Shown here: in pieces, positions 41,723-50,866 of the stretch
How positions within the stretch are numbered: position 1 is the first letter of the stretch
Layout: the number at the start of each line of letters is the position of its first letter
DNA from: Mesorhizobium escarrei
Lineage (GTDB): Bacteria; Pseudomonadota; Alphaproteobacteria; Rhizobiales; Rhizobiaceae
Assembly (NCBI RefSeq): GCF_935825525.1
Contig: NZ_CAKXZT010000163.1
Coordinates: forward strand, 404 to 58,062
Direction of reading: 5' to 3'
Length of the DNA stretch: 57,659 bases
The notes under the pieces: model-generated
The model's input: the letters and a program-made list of their open reading frames with translations, nothing else
Told to the model about the DNA's origin: nothing
Database searches by the model: none
Translations under genes and position numbers: made by a program

Positions 41723-42637
41723 CTAGACATAGGCCGCCAGCTCGCCGCTCAGCCTCTTGAAATATCGAACCGCGAAGTCGATGAACAGGCGGATCCGCCG
41801 CGGCATCATCGTGCGGTGGTCGGTCAGCAGGTGAAAACCGAAGGGGCTGCGCGTGTAGTCGTCGAGCACGCTCAGCAGCCGTCCGCTCTTCAGATCATCG
41901 GCAACATCCCACAGCGATTTGCGCACCAGGCCAACACCGTCCATCGCCATCTGCCGAAGGGCGAAGCCATCACTCGACATCCGGTCGCCCTGGACGCGGA
42001 CGGTCGTTGTCTCGCCATCCCTAACAAATTCCCACTCATCCATGATGCGATCCGACCTGAGCAGCGTCAGGCAGTTGTGCTGCGCAAGATCATGAGGCGT
42101 GGCCGGCATGCCATGCCGCTCGGCATAAGCAGGCGCGCAGCAGATCAGCCGCCGGTTGGGTCCGAGCCGTCTGGTGGTCAGAGCGCTGTCGGGCAGGTTG
42201 CCGTAGCGGATCGCCACGTCGCAGCCGGTCTCGACGATGTCCAGCAGGTTGTCGGTGAGGAACATGCGCAGCTGGATTTCAGGATTCTCGGCGAGAAACT
42301 CATCCACCATCCCCGCCACATGCTGCCGGCCCAGATCGCTTGGACATGTCAGCGTGATAGAGCCACGCAGATCGCTGCCGCCGCGGCGCAACGTCGCCTC
42401 CAGCGTGTCGAATTCCTCGATCACGCGGTCTGAATTCTCGAACAGGAGCCGCCCTTCCGGGGTCAGGTTCATCGAACGGGTCGAACGTTTCAGCAGGGAG
42501 ACGCCGTAGTGGGCTTCCAACGCCTTCAAGCGGCCACTCATGGCAGCCGGTGAAAGACCCAGATGGTTGCCAGCAGAGGTGAGACTGCCGGCGCGTACCA
42601 CCGTGCGAAACAGATGAAGATCCTGAATCCTGTCCAT
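41723..42637 (-). CDS. LysR-family transcriptional regulator
   Basis: A 304-residue LysR regulator: helix-turn-helix at about residues 17-37 (SLTSAGNHLGLSPAAMSGRL), then YGVSLLKRSTRSMNLTPEGRLLFE and an effector domain starting LRGSITLTCPSDLGRQHVAGM. GAGGAGG precedes the ATG. It diverges from the LysR at 42829; two inverted repeats lie between them. It may control the SDR genes downstream of it on the same strand or the divergent units nearby. Confidence 0.92.
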   Translation of the reverse strand: MDRIQDLHLFRTVVRAGSLTSAGNHLGLSPAAMSGRLKALEAHYGVSLLKRSTRSMNLTPEGRLLFENSDRVIEEFDTLEATLRRGGSDLRGSITLTCPSDLGRQHVAGMVDEFLAENPEIQLRMFLTDNLLDIVETGCDVAIRYGNLPDSALTTRRLGPNRRLICCAPAYAERHGMPATPHDLAQHNCLTLLRSDRIMDEWEFVRDGETTTVRVQGDRMSSDGFALRQMAMDGVGLVRKSLWDVADDLKSGRLLSVLDDYTRSPFGFHLLTDHRTMMPRRIRLFIDFAVRYFKRLSGELAAYV

Positions 42638-42699
42638 GCCGCCCTCCTCAGCTGTCGTCCGGTTGGCACCGGCTTGATCATTCAGTAGCGCAAGAGAGT

Positions 42700-42722
42700 G
42701 TTTTTCAGAATTTGCGAAAAAC
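42700..42722. promoter_or_regulatory. inverted repeat between divergent LysR genes (site A)
   Basis: GTTTTTC and GAAAAAC, perfect 7-bp arms separated by 9 bases. Contains the T-N11-A arrangement expected of LysR binding sites. It lies 62 bases from the start of the minus-strand LysR gene. Confidence 0.45.
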
Positions 42723-42732
42723 AGATTTCAGC

Positions 42733-42749
42733 TGTGAACCAATTTCACA
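42733..42749. promoter_or_regulatory. inverted repeat between divergent LysR genes (site B)
   Basis: TGTGAACCAATTTCACA, perfect 6-bp arms with a 5-base spacer. It lies 10 bases from site A and about 80 bases upstream of the plus-strand LysR start. Typical size for a LysR recognition site. Confidence 0.45.
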
Positions 42750-42828
42750 ATTGCTCGCAGATTCCTTATGATCAAGCGCGTAGTGGGCGCGCCTGGTGTC
42801 GCCAGGTCCAGCGCGGGAGGAAGATCAC

Positions 42829-43755
42829 GTGATCAATCGCGGCGCCGAAATGGAGGTGTTTGTCCGGGTTGTCGAGATGGGCAGTTTCTCGGCTGCGGCG
42901 CGCGCGCTGTACATCACGCCCTCGGCAGTCAGCAAGCTGGTCACTAGAATCGAGGAGCGGCTCGGCGTTCCTCTGGTCATCCGGTCGACGCGCAATCTTC
43001 AGCTCACACCGGAGGGCGAGATGCTGTTCGACCGGGCTCAGCGCATCGTCAGCGAGATCGAACAGACCGAGCGCGCCGTCGCATCGGGATCCAATGAGCC
43101 CCGCGGGCCGCTGCGGGTGAACGCCAACATTCCTTTCGCGACGCACTACCTGATCCCGATCATTCCCGAATTCCTAGCCCAAAACCCCGGCATTACGCTC
43201 GACCTCACCCTCTCCGATTTTCCGGTCGACCTGATCTACGAACGCGCCGACGTCGCCATCCGGACCGGCGTCCTGCATGACTCGTCGCTCAAGGCCCGCA
43301 AGCTGCTGGAAAGCGATCGACACGTCATCGGCTCGCCGATCTACTTCGCGAAGTACGGAATTCCATCGCATCCGCAGGAACTGGCGTCACACAACTGTCT
43401 GAACTTCAACATCCGCCGCAACCTCGATACCTGGCCGTTCCAGGACAGACAGGATGCTGCCGCAGCCCTGCTCAGCTTGCCGGTCAGCGGGAACATGCGA
43501 ACCGACAATGGCGAGACCATGCGCCAACTGGCGCTGGCCGGACTCGGCATTGCAAGGCTGTCGTCATTCCATGTCGGAAAGGATATCGAGGAGGGCCGGC
43601 TGGTCACCGTCCTTGAGGACTTCAACCCCGGCGACCTCGAACCCATCCACGCGATCTTCGTCGACCACGAGCATCTGTCCAACCGCATCCGCGTCTTCGT
43701 GAACTTCCTGGCAGAGCGCATTCCACGCCACATAACCACCGGTCAGCCGTCCTAA
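42829..43755 (+). CDS. LysR-family transcriptional regulator
   Basis: A 308-residue LysR regulator. The GTG at 42829 has GGGAGG just upstream. Helix-turn-helix at about residues 21-41 (FSAAARALYITPSAVSKLVT), RLGVPLVIRSTRNLQLTPEG, effector domain beginning LRVNANIPFATHYLIPIIPEFLAQNPG, and the C-terminal DLEPIHAIFVDHE. Closely similar in layout to the LysR at 33220. It diverges from LysR 41723 and converges on the cupin gene at 43767 with 11 bases between. Confidence 0.92.
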   Translation: MINRGAEMEVFVRVVEMGSFSAAARALYITPSAVSKLVTRIEERLGVPLVIRSTRNLQLTPEGEMLFDRAQRIVSEIEQTERAVASGSNEPRGPLRVNANIPFATHYLIPIIPEFLAQNPGITLDLTLSDFPVDLIYERADVAIRTGVLHDSSLKARKLLESDRHVIGSPIYFAKYGIPSHPQELASHNCLNFNIRRNLDTWPFQDRQDAAAALLSLPVSGNMRTDNGETMRQLALAGLGIARLSSFHVGKDIEEGRLVTVLEDFNPGDLEPIHAIFVDHEHLSNRIRVFVNFLAERIPRHITTGQPS

Positions 43756-43766
43756 CGGCTCGTGAG

Positions 43767-44228
43767 CTATTCGGACAACGCAGGCCAGGTCGCCCGCCCT
43801 GGCCGCACCCGAACATGATCGGGCACCGGCAGCGGCGGATTGGCACTCTCCATGAATTCGACCGTCGTGAAGACCAGCGCCGCATCCCCGGTGTTTTTCA
43901 GGTCGTGCACTGCAAACTGCCCGGGTCCGAAGCGAAAATGCTTCGTATCGCCAGGACGGTAAATCGTCTCGGCAACCCGGCCGTCGTGAAAGGACGAGAG
44001 CGAACTACCAGCCGTCGACGTCGTCCAGAAATAGTCGAGCACGTGACGATGGAAGCCCAGCCGTTCGCCGGGCTTCAGGCGGATCATCCAGACGCGAACC
44101 CGGGTGGTCTCCGATACCAGCAACTGGCCGACGCAGCCATTGAGCTGATTGACGGCGAACTCCTGCTTGAACGCATCGCTCCATTTGGCCGGCGGCTGCA
44201 AATGCCGCTGTGCGTCACTTCGTTGCAT
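43767..44228 (-). CDS. cupin-domain protein at the end of the ABC operon
   Basis: A 153-residue single-domain beta-barrel protein. RLKPGERLGFHRHVLDYFW holds a cupin-1-like His pair, and FGPGQFAVHDLKNTG with VFTTVEF the second motif. Small cupins bind a metal and either isomerise sugars or oxidise or sense ligands. The gene lies 30 bases after the last permease of the importer operon and on the same strand, so it is likely co-transcribed. Role unknown; a sugar isomerase-type or sensing role is possible. Confidence 0.78.
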   Translation of the reverse strand: MQRSDAQRHLQPPAKWSDAFKQEFAVNQLNGCVGQLLVSETTRVRVWMIRLKPGERLGFHRHVLDYFWTTSTAGSSLSSFHDGRVAETIYRPGDTKHFRFGPGQFAVHDLKNTGDAALVFTTVEFMESANPPLPVPDHVRVRPGRATWPALSE

Positions 44229-44258
44229 GCCGACCGATCCTGTCTGCCTGAGTGTGAT

Positions 44259-45218
44259 TTAGTTGGCCGGCGTTGCCCGGCTGTAGAGCCCGACCATGAG
44301 AATGATGACGACGCCGTAGCAGATCTGCTTGGCTGCTTCGGGCGCCTGCATGATCGACAGCATCGACGAGATCAGGGTGATCAGCAGGACGCCGGCGACG
44401 GTTCCCGAGTAGGATCCCCGGCCACCGAACAGGCTGCTGCCGCCGAGAACGACCGCGGCGATGCCCGGCAGCAGATAAGGATCGCCCATGCGCTGATAGG
44501 ATTGGCCGGCATAGCCGGTGAGGAGCATCCCGGCGACGGCGCTGCACAGGCCGGCGACGACGAAGGCGAAGACGATGACTTTGCGCGTATCGATCCCGGA
44601 CAGATAGGCGGCTGGTTCGTGGGTGCCGACCGCGTAGATATAGCGGCCCGTCCTGCTGCGGCGAAGCAGGAACACGATCACCGCCGAGACCGCAAACCAG
44701 ACGAGGATGGCGCACGGTATCCCGAACAGGCGGCCCGCTCCCAATGCCGACATGACCGGGGAAGGCTGGCTGCGCAGTGCGTAGAAGCCGCTGTAGAACA
44801 CGCACACCCCCAGGATGATGTTGTTGGTGACCAGCGTCCAGATCATCGACGGGATGCGCAGGTAAGCGACGCCCAGCCCGTTGACCAGACCGATCAACAG
44901 CCCGGCGCCGAGGCCGGCAACCAGGCCGCGCTCGCTGACGAGAGCTTCCGGGTTGGTGCCGACCAGCGCGGTAGCCAGGGTGGCAGACGCGGTAATTGTC
45001 CACGGCACCGACAGGTCTATGTGACCAAGCAGGATCACCATCATCGCGCCAGCTGCGACAATGCCGAGAAACGCCCCGTTTTGCAGCTGTTGCACAAGGT
45101 ACATCGGCGAAAGGAACTGGTGATAGTAGGCGCCGCCCACGGCCAGCAGCAGCAGCATCGCCAAGGCGATCGCTTTGGTCGGACCGTCGAAGGAAGTGAC
45201 GAACGACACGGCTCTCAT
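44259..45218 (-). CDS. ribose-type ABC transporter permease (second importer, distal)
   Basis: A 319-residue RbsC-family permease with about 8-10 membrane segments. MVILLGHIDLSVPWTITASATL is the conserved IDLS loop, TGRYIYAVGTHEPAAYLSGI the cytoplasmic loop and GIAAVVLGGSSLFGGRGSYSGT the glycine-rich motif. The ATG overlaps the stop of the first permease (ATGA). Together with 45215, 46189 and 47861 it forms a complete importer. Confidence 0.9.
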   Translation of the reverse strand: MRAVSFVTSFDGPTKAIALAMLLLLAVGGAYYHQFLSPMYLVQQLQNGAFLGIVAAGAMMVILLGHIDLSVPWTITASATLATALVGTNPEALVSERGLVAGLGAGLLIGLVNGLGVAYLRIPSMIWTLVTNNIILGVCVFYSGFYALRSQPSPVMSALGAGRLFGIPCAILVWFAVSAVIVFLLRRSRTGRYIYAVGTHEPAAYLSGIDTRKVIVFAFVVAGLCSAVAGMLLTGYAGQSYQRMGDPYLLPGIAAVVLGGSSLFGGRGSYSGTVAGVLLITLISSMLSIMQAPEAAKQICYGVVIILMVGLYSRATPAN

Positions 45219-46192
45219 CGAAACACCTCCAGCCGATTGTTGATGCGCAGCAGCCGGGTAGCGCCGAATGCCACGGCCACTAGCAGCACCGTGCCTTCGA
45301 AGAGAGGCTGTGCCAGCGGCGGCAGGCCGGTGAAGAAAATCAGGCTGCCGATGGTGCGCAGGATCAGCGCGCCGGCGATCGAGCCCAGTATGCTGCCGGC
45401 ACCACCGGTCAGCGCGGTACCGCCAATCACCACCGCGGCGATCGAATTGAGTGTGTAGGGTAGCCCGATCGATGGGTCGCCGCTCAGTGTCTGAAAGCCG
45501 ATGAAGAGGCCGCTGAATGAGGCGAAGATGCCGCTAAGCGTGTAGGCGGCGATCTTGGCCCGATCGACCTTGAGACCGGACATATAGGCGGCCTGTTCCG
45601 ACGAGCCGACCGCGACGATCGATCGGCCGAGGCTGGCTTTCGACACCGGCAGCCAGAACAGGCAGACGAGGACGAGCAGCATAACGATCGAACTGGGCAG
45701 GATGCCGGCAAGGTCGCCAGTCGTTAGTTCGCTGAGCATCTCGTCTATCGACCCACCCGGGATCGGCCTGACAATCAGGGCAAAGCCCGAATAGATGGCT
45801 CCTGTCGCCAGGGTCGCGATGATCGGCTGTATCTTGCCGAAGACGACGACGATGCCGTTGATCGCACCGCAGACGGCGCCGGCGAGGACTACGACGGCGA
45901 TGCCAAAAGCAAGCTCCAGCGGCCCGCCATTGACCAGATGCGAAGCCAGACAATTGGTCAACGCCATGATCGGACCGATCGACAGGTCGACGCCGCGCGA
46001 CAGCACGACGATGGTCTGGCCGACGGCCAGGAAGGCGAGCGCCGTACCCTGGTTCGCCCATGCCGAAAGGACACCAATGCTTGCACCCCTCGGATGGATG
46101 TACAGGAAATAGACGAGCAGCCCGCCGAGCACCAGCCAGGCGAGTAGCGCGCGGTTGTTGCGGCGCAGATGGATGTCGAGGAAAGCGGTCAT
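45215..46192 (-). CDS. ribose-type ABC transporter permease (second importer, proximal)
   Basis: A 325-residue RbsC-family permease. IVVLSRGVDLSIGPIMALTNC is the DLS motif, ASLGRSIVAVGSSEQAAYMSGL the EAA-like loop, and IAAVVIGGTALTGGAGSILGS the glycine-rich region. Start overlaps the ATPase stop and stop overlaps the next permease start, both by ATGA, showing tight coupling. Confidence 0.9.
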   Translation of the reverse strand: MTAFLDIHLRRNNRALLAWLVLGGLLVYFLYIHPRGASIGVLSAWANQGTALAFLAVGQTIVVLSRGVDLSIGPIMALTNCLASHLVNGGPLELAFGIAVVVLAGAVCGAINGIVVVFGKIQPIIATLATGAIYSGFALIVRPIPGGSIDEMLSELTTGDLAGILPSSIVMLLVLVCLFWLPVSKASLGRSIVAVGSSEQAAYMSGLKVDRAKIAAYTLSGIFASFSGLFIGFQTLSGDPSIGLPYTLNSIAAVVIGGTALTGGAGSILGSIAGALILRTIGSLIFFTGLPPLAQPLFEGTVLLVAVAFGATRLLRINNRLEVFR

Positions 46193-47763
46193 GCCAAGCC
46201 CTCCGCCAGTGCTGCACTCGGCGCTGCAGTTCCTCGTCCGGAGTTGTCATGGGACAGGTTGAGCGCGCTCGACAGGATGTTGTGCTCGTTCAGTGACGGA
46301 CCGCTCAGCGTCGAGGCGACGCGGCCGTCGTACATGATGAGGGCCCGGTCACACAGACCGATCAGCTCGTCATAGTCGGTTGAGTGGAACAGGATTGCGA
46401 GGCCGTCGCCAGCCAGCCGGCGCAGCAGCCGATAGATTTCCTGCTTGGTGCCGACATCGATGCCGCGGGTCGGGTCCATCAGCAGCAGCAGCTTCGGATC
46501 CGTCGCCAGCCATTTGGCCAGCACCACCTTCTGCTGGTTGCCACCGGACAGTGTGCCGACCGCGACATCGGCGTTGTCGGCCTTGATCTTGAGCAGATCG
46601 ATCATGCGGTCGACCAGCGCCTTTTCGCCTAGACGGTCGACGACGGCGTAGCGGCTCAGGCGGTCGAGCATCGAGACGGTGAGGTTGTCGCGGACTGAAA
46701 GGCTCAGGAAGAGCCCTTGCGTCTTCCGGTCCTCGGGGATCAGCGCGATCCGCATGTCCGAACCCTTACCCCCTTTCGGGCCGCGATGGACGGCCGGACG
46801 GCCGTTGACCCGCATGGTGCCGCTGGTACCGCGCAGCACGCCGGCGATGGCCAGCAGCACCTCCTGCTGGCCCTGCCCGTCGAGGCCGCCAAGCCCGACG
46901 ATTTCGCCCGGCCGCAGCGACAGGCTGACGCCTTTTAGCTGATCGCCCCAGCGCAGGTCGTGGATGTCGAGGTAAGGCGGCGCCACCGGCACCTCGGCTG
47001 GTTTGTCGGGATAGACCTGCGAGATTGGCTTGCCGATCATCAGCTGGACGATCTCGTCATGCGTCTTGGCGCCGCTGGCAAAGGTCGAGACGTGCTCGCC
47101 GTTGCGGAAGACCGAACAGGTGTCGGCCAGCGCCTCGATTTCATGCATGCGGTGGGAGATGAACAGGATGCAGGCGCCGCCGTCGCGCATGCGGCGCAAA
47201 AGCTCCATCACCGGCCCGACATCCGACGCGGTCAGCGCGGAGGTGGCTTCGTCGAGAATGAGGACGTCTGGCTTTCGGACGATCGCCTTGGCGATTTCGA
47301 CGATCTGCCGTTTTGACAAGGGCAGGTCGGCGCAGCGGCTCCGCGTATCGATATCCTCCCCGCAGCCCATCCGTTTCAGCACCGCGGTGGCAAGACGATC
47401 CTGCGCCTTGCGGTCGATCAATCCGAACGCCGTCTTCGGCGGCTGGGTAAGGCAGATATTCTCGGCGACGCTCAGATCCGGGATTATGGAAAGCTCCTGG
47501 AAGATGCACACGATGCCCTTGGCCGCGGCATCGGCGGGATTTGTGAATGTAACGTTATCGCCCTGCAGGCGAATGGCACCGGAATCAGGCTGGGTGACAC
47601 CGGCAAGGACTTTCATTAGCGTGCTCTTGCCAGCGCCATTCTCGCCCAGTATGGCGTGAATGGATCCACGCTTGGCTTCGAAGCAGACACTTTTTAGCGC
47701 ATTGACGCCGCCATACGTCTTGGTAACGTCCGTCAACGCCAAGAAGGAATTACCTTCGGTCAT
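46189..47763 (-). CDS. sugar ABC transporter ATP-binding protein with two nucleotide-binding domains (second importer)
   Basis: A 524-residue RbsA-type ATPase. Domain 1: Walker A GENGAGKSTLMK, Q-loop IFQELSIIPD, signature LPLSKRQIVEIAK, Walker B VLILDEATSAL. Domain 2: degenerate P-loop GGLDGQGQQEVLL, signature LSGGNQQKVVLAK, Walker B LLLLMDPTRGID, where the usual D and E read M and D. The ATG at 47763 has GGAGGGAAG upstream. It lies about 100 bases downstream of the binding-protein gene in the same operon. Confidence 0.92.
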   Translation of the reverse strand: MTEGNSFLALTDVTKTYGGVNALKSVCFEAKRGSIHAILGENGAGKSTLMKVLAGVTQPDSGAIRLQGDNVTFTNPADAAAKGIVCIFQELSIIPDLSVAENICLTQPPKTAFGLIDRKAQDRLATAVLKRMGCGEDIDTRSRCADLPLSKRQIVEIAKAIVRKPDVLILDEATSALTASDVGPVMELLRRMRDGGACILFISHRMHEIEALADTCSVFRNGEHVSTFASGAKTHDEIVQLMIGKPISQVYPDKPAEVPVAPPYLDIHDLRWGDQLKGVSLSLRPGEIVGLGGLDGQGQQEVLLAIAGVLRGTSGTMRVNGRPAVHRGPKGGKGSDMRIALIPEDRKTQGLFLSLSVRDNLTVSMLDRLSRYAVVDRLGEKALVDRMIDLLKIKADNADVAVGTLSGGNQQKVVLAKWLATDPKLLLLMDPTRGIDVGTKQEIYRLLRRLAGDGLAILFHSTDYDELIGLCDRALIMYDGRVASTLSGPSLNEHNILSSALNLSHDNSGRGTAAPSAALAEGLA

Positions 47764-47860
47764 CTTCCCTCCTTCCATCGATCGCGGTTGGCCGAGAACC
47801 GATCCAATCTGCTCTCGGCCGATATGCAATTGCGTGCGTTCGGCCCCTTCGCTGGGGTGA

Positions 47861-48985
47861 CTAGTTGTTGTCGGCGGACTGGGCGTTCAATTGCGCCGGC
47901 GTGAACACCATGTCGGCACCGCAGACCGCATAGCCGGTCACCGTTTCCAACGTGTCGGGCTCGTCGGGGAAGTAGTTGACATTGGGTTTCATGTCCTTGG
48001 TTTCGACATACGGCGTCGGAACGTTGACCAGGGCCGGAAACTCTCCGCCCTGCAGCAAGGCAATGGCAGCGCGAACGGCGACGGGACCCTGGCCGGGCGA
48101 CGTTGAAACGGAAATGCCAGGAATGTCGTTCATCGCCAGCGCCTTGACGAAGCCGTTTTCGGCATCACCGCCAACTGGCACCGGCGGATGGCCAGTCGCC
48201 TTAATCGCGTTGGTCACGCCGCGGCAGCCATGCTGGCAAATGATGGCGTCAAAGAAACCGTGAACCGCAATGGCGTCGGCGGTCACCTTCTGGACAGTCC
48301 CCGTATCCCAATTGCCTACCACTTCGACGACTTCGATGTCCGGATATTTCGCGAGGACCTTCTGCACGCCCAAATGTCGATCACGATCCGTGGAATTGCC
48401 CTGAATGCCGCGGATCTCCAGAATCTTGCCCTTCGGTTCCTTCATCTGGTTCACGACGGACTGGGCTTTGATTATGCCTTCGAACTCGATCCATTCCGGC
48501 GTTATGCGCAGCACGCTCGGGTTGTCGACGGGATTGTCGAACGAAACCAGGACGGTTCCCGCCTGTTTTGCCCGTTTTATGACCGCGTCAAAGGCGGTCG
48601 GGTTCACAGCAATGAAAGCGATGGCGTCGTAGCCAGCCTGAATGAAGTTGTCGATCGCGGCAATCTGCGCAGCCACGTCAGATCCGGTGCTGACGACCTT
48701 GAGTTCGGTGATGTTCTTGGCGTTTTCCGGAGCAGCAGCCCAGACCTTGACACTCTTGATCATCTGCTCGCGCCAAGGAATGCCCGTGTGGCCGTTGACC
48801 AACGCGACACGGTACGGCCCTTCTTTCTTGGCGTGTTTGATCGTGCCGGTGTCGCCGAGGCCCGGCTTGTAGCATTCCGGCATGAAGGTGCCGGCCTGTG
48901 CCGTCTGGACCAGCAAAACGCTCGCGACGGCGAGTGCGCTGACGGCACGGGTCAGTGTTCTCAATCGTGACAGATATGATTTCAA
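47861..48985 (-). CDS. sugar ABC transporter periplasmic substrate-binding protein (second importer)
   Basis: A 374-residue RbsB-type binding protein. Signal peptide at about residues 1-31 (SVLLVQTAQA before GTFMPECYKPG). The mature protein has Cys in MPECYKPG near its N-terminus and further Cys in ICQHGCRG and YAVCGADMV. INAMED lobes follow the type I fold: VALVNGHTGIPWREQMI, AIAFIAVNPTAFDAVIKRA, GKILEIRGIQGNSTDRDRH. First gene of the operon binding protein, ATPase, two permeases, cupin. Ligand unknown; the neighbours suggest a plant-derived polyol or glycoside. Confidence 0.9.
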   Translation of the reverse strand: MKSYLSRLRTLTRAVSALAVASVLLVQTAQAGTFMPECYKPGLGDTGTIKHAKKEGPYRVALVNGHTGIPWREQMIKSVKVWAAAPENAKNITELKVVSTGSDVAAQIAAIDNFIQAGYDAIAFIAVNPTAFDAVIKRAKQAGTVLVSFDNPVDNPSVLRITPEWIEFEGIIKAQSVVNQMKEPKGKILEIRGIQGNSTDRDRHLGVQKVLAKYPDIEVVEVVGNWDTGTVQKVTADAIAVHGFFDAIICQHGCRGVTNAIKATGHPPVPVGGDAENGFVKALAMNDIPGISVSTSPGQGPVAVRAAIALLQGGEFPALVNVPTPYVETKDMKPNVNYFPDEPDTLETVTGYAVCGADMVFTPAQLNAQSADNN

Positions 48986-49289
48986 TGGTTCCTCCCGTTG
49001 TGGCGGTGCCGACGACCTCTCCCAGTCGTTTCCGGCGCGGTGAGGGTCGTGCCCTTGGCATCCTTCGACGCCTCACTCTCGCCATGCCAATCTTCTTGCT
49101 GGGACGAACGATGCACTAGCCGCACGCACAGAACACGACTTGTGAACGAAATTCGCAGATGGCCATGTTCAATGCACTGCCGAAGCGAGGCGTGCGATCC
49201 ATCTCGATGCCTTCGGCATGGGGGCGGCTCACGCCGTCTTAGGGTGTCGCCGGCCAGACCAAGTCCAATCCCGGGCGTCCAGATTTTTC

Positions 49290-49853
49290 ACTCAAACGGG
49301 ATACACGGCTGGTGCATGCCGGCCGCCATCCAGCCGATCTCGGCCGTGTCGTGAATTCGCAAGTGGTCCGCGCCTCGAGGGTGCTCTGTCCTGATTTCGG
49401 CGCGAACGAACGCTCCCGAACCAGCCAATTGGCGCGTTGCGATATGGCCGGCATGGCACACAGACGTCGTTCGCGCTGACAGAGGCGATGGCCGAAATTA
49501 AAGGTGCGGATGGAGCCGTTCTCCATCCGTCAGGCCTGGCTGCAAATGCCAGCGCACTGAAAGCACTGCTCGGCCGGAGACCATCTGCTGGTCACCGACG
49601 CGGTGTATGATCCGGCGCGAATTTCTGCGATACCGAGCTTCGCCGCAACGCGATTGACGTCACGATCTTCACTTCCGGCATCGGTGCGTCCATTGGCGAA
49701 CTGTTGCGTTCGCCAGGCGGTCTGACCTTCGAGGTCCAGGATATTCCGGCGATCGTGGCCGCTTGCCGTTCACCCGATATCAGTGAGACGATTGCGGGCT
49801 TCGGCTATGATGGACTGCTCAAGCGCCGCCAAGCGGAGAGCTCGCTGCCGTGA
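49290..49853 (+). pseudogene. cystathionine beta-lyase (MetC-type) remnant
   Basis: Pieces of a PLP-dependent cystathionine beta-lyase in order: DTRLVHAGRHPADLGRVVNS with QVVRAS (from 49300), then AEIKGADGAVLHPSGLAA, FCDTELRRNAIDVTIF and GLTFEVQDIPAIVAAC, then GFGYDGLLKRRQAESSLP with TGA at 49851. Frameshifts separate the pieces, and the region with the PLP Lys is missing. A full enzyme has about 390 residues. Non-functional. Confidence 0.75.
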
Positions 49854-50168
49854 CTAAGACCGCACCAGAATTTTCATTGCCGACGAGTCAGGGTCGAGCA
49901 GCCGCAAGAATCCCTTCTCGATGATTTCGTCGGCCTTGATTGTCGCGTCGATAAGCTTTTCCACCGGGAATTTGCCCGAGGCGATCATCGCCAAGACCCG
50001 GGGCCACAGGGTCTTGGGATAGGCGAGCGTCGCCTGGACGGTGATGCCCTTCACCAGCCATTGGAAGGGATCAAGCCTGGCGCCGCCATGGATGACGCCG
50101 GTCACAACCACGGTTCCCAGTGGACGCACCGCGTCGATGTACGCGCGGTTAGTCGGCGTCGGACGCTG
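49854..50168 (-). pseudogene. zinc-type alcohol dehydrogenase C-terminal remnant
   Basis: The open frame reads TNRAYIDAVRPLGTVVVTGV and then PFQWLVKGITVQATLAYPK, KFPVEKLIDATIKADEIIEKG to the C-terminus. This is the last third of a medium-chain (zinc) dehydrogenase, after the nucleotide-binding fold. A stop (TAA) lies directly upstream at 50169-50171 and the catalytic domain is absent. It abuts the metC remnant tail to tail, with no base between. Confidence 0.7.
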
Positions 50169-50325
50169 TTATGCCAACTGGACCCATTACGAACGCTCGA
50201 CGGCAAATGTCGGCGCGTCATTTCCCTCCCGGCGTGGAGAAATTCGACGACGGCAAAGTGAAGCCCTGCCCTGCCATACGCCTTCACCTGCGCGCGCTTC
50301 AGGCGGGCGCTCGTGGATAAAACCA

Positions 50326-50547
50326 TTACAACGACAATCCGGGGTCGAAATGCACAATGGCACTAAGGATGGTGCGGTAGAGACTGTCGACTTCCTCGTC
50401 GATCTCTTCACGCCTGATGCCCACTGATTTCGCGTCGGCAAACAGCTTGTGCGTCAGCTCATTGATCGAAATCACATCCGGCCGGGCCGTTTTAGGAACG
50501 CTGTTCGCAATCCACTTGTTCAGGAAGGTGATGCCGCGTGCGCTCAT
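50326..50547 (-). CDS. DUF768-family small protein
   Basis: A 73-residue protein. ARGITFLNKWIANSVP, VISINELTHKLFADAKSVGI and RREEIDEEVDSLYRTI match the DUF768 family, which is largely confined to Mesorhizobium and close relatives and often has many copies per genome. Length is typical and the gene looks intact although it stands in a decay belt. No good ribosome binding site is visible. Function unknown. It is the clearest taxonomic marker in the window. Confidence 0.8.
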   Translation of the reverse strand: MSARGITFLNKWIANSVPKTARPDVISINELTHKLFADAKSVGIRREEIDEEVDSLYRTILSAIVHFDPGLSL

Positions 50548-50681
50548 TTGGGCATAAGCTACCGAACGGACATTAGTTCCAGCTTGAACACGAACAACAG
50601 AGCGGATGAACGAATTTCGGAAGGAAGAGGAACAAGGCGCTATGTCGCAAGTTGGGTTCGTAGTGGGAGGAACATCTCACC

Positions 50682-50866
50682 ATGGGCGAAGATAGAAAAA
50701 GTGAACCCGAGCGGCAAAGGAACTCTAGGCGCAGGCGCTCGCACGTGAAACCGGGATCACCCGGGATCAGGCTCTCACGCTCATAGAATTGCTAGGAATG
50801 GATCGATCATCACTGCTGCGCGAGGCAAACATTCTGAAGAATCGAAAGCCCAGCAGTGCACCATGA
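50682..50866 (+). pseudogene. broken copy of the small helical protein family seen at 612-779
   Basis: An ATG at 50682 with GGGAGG upstream begins MGEDRKSEPERQR, but the conserved core ALARETGITRDQALTLIELL then GMDRSSLLREANIL lies in another frame (from 50738, stop at 50864). The core aligns with ETGIT..QA..LI..LG...SLLREA of the gene at 612-779. The distance from ATG to the core is 65 bases where the intact copy has 63, so a frameshift lies in between, and an in-frame TAG precedes the core. Confidence 0.55.

Noticed and set aside
43815..45458. 547-codon plus-strand frame over cupin and permease genes
   Set aside because: Antisense shadow of membrane-protein codons rich in H, D and Q; the minus strand shows permease motifs and ATGA-coupled starts.
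47822..47836. TATGCAATTGC-like sequence between binding protein and ATPase of importer 2
   Set aside because: Only one half of the motif matches and it lies inside an operon, not at a promoter.
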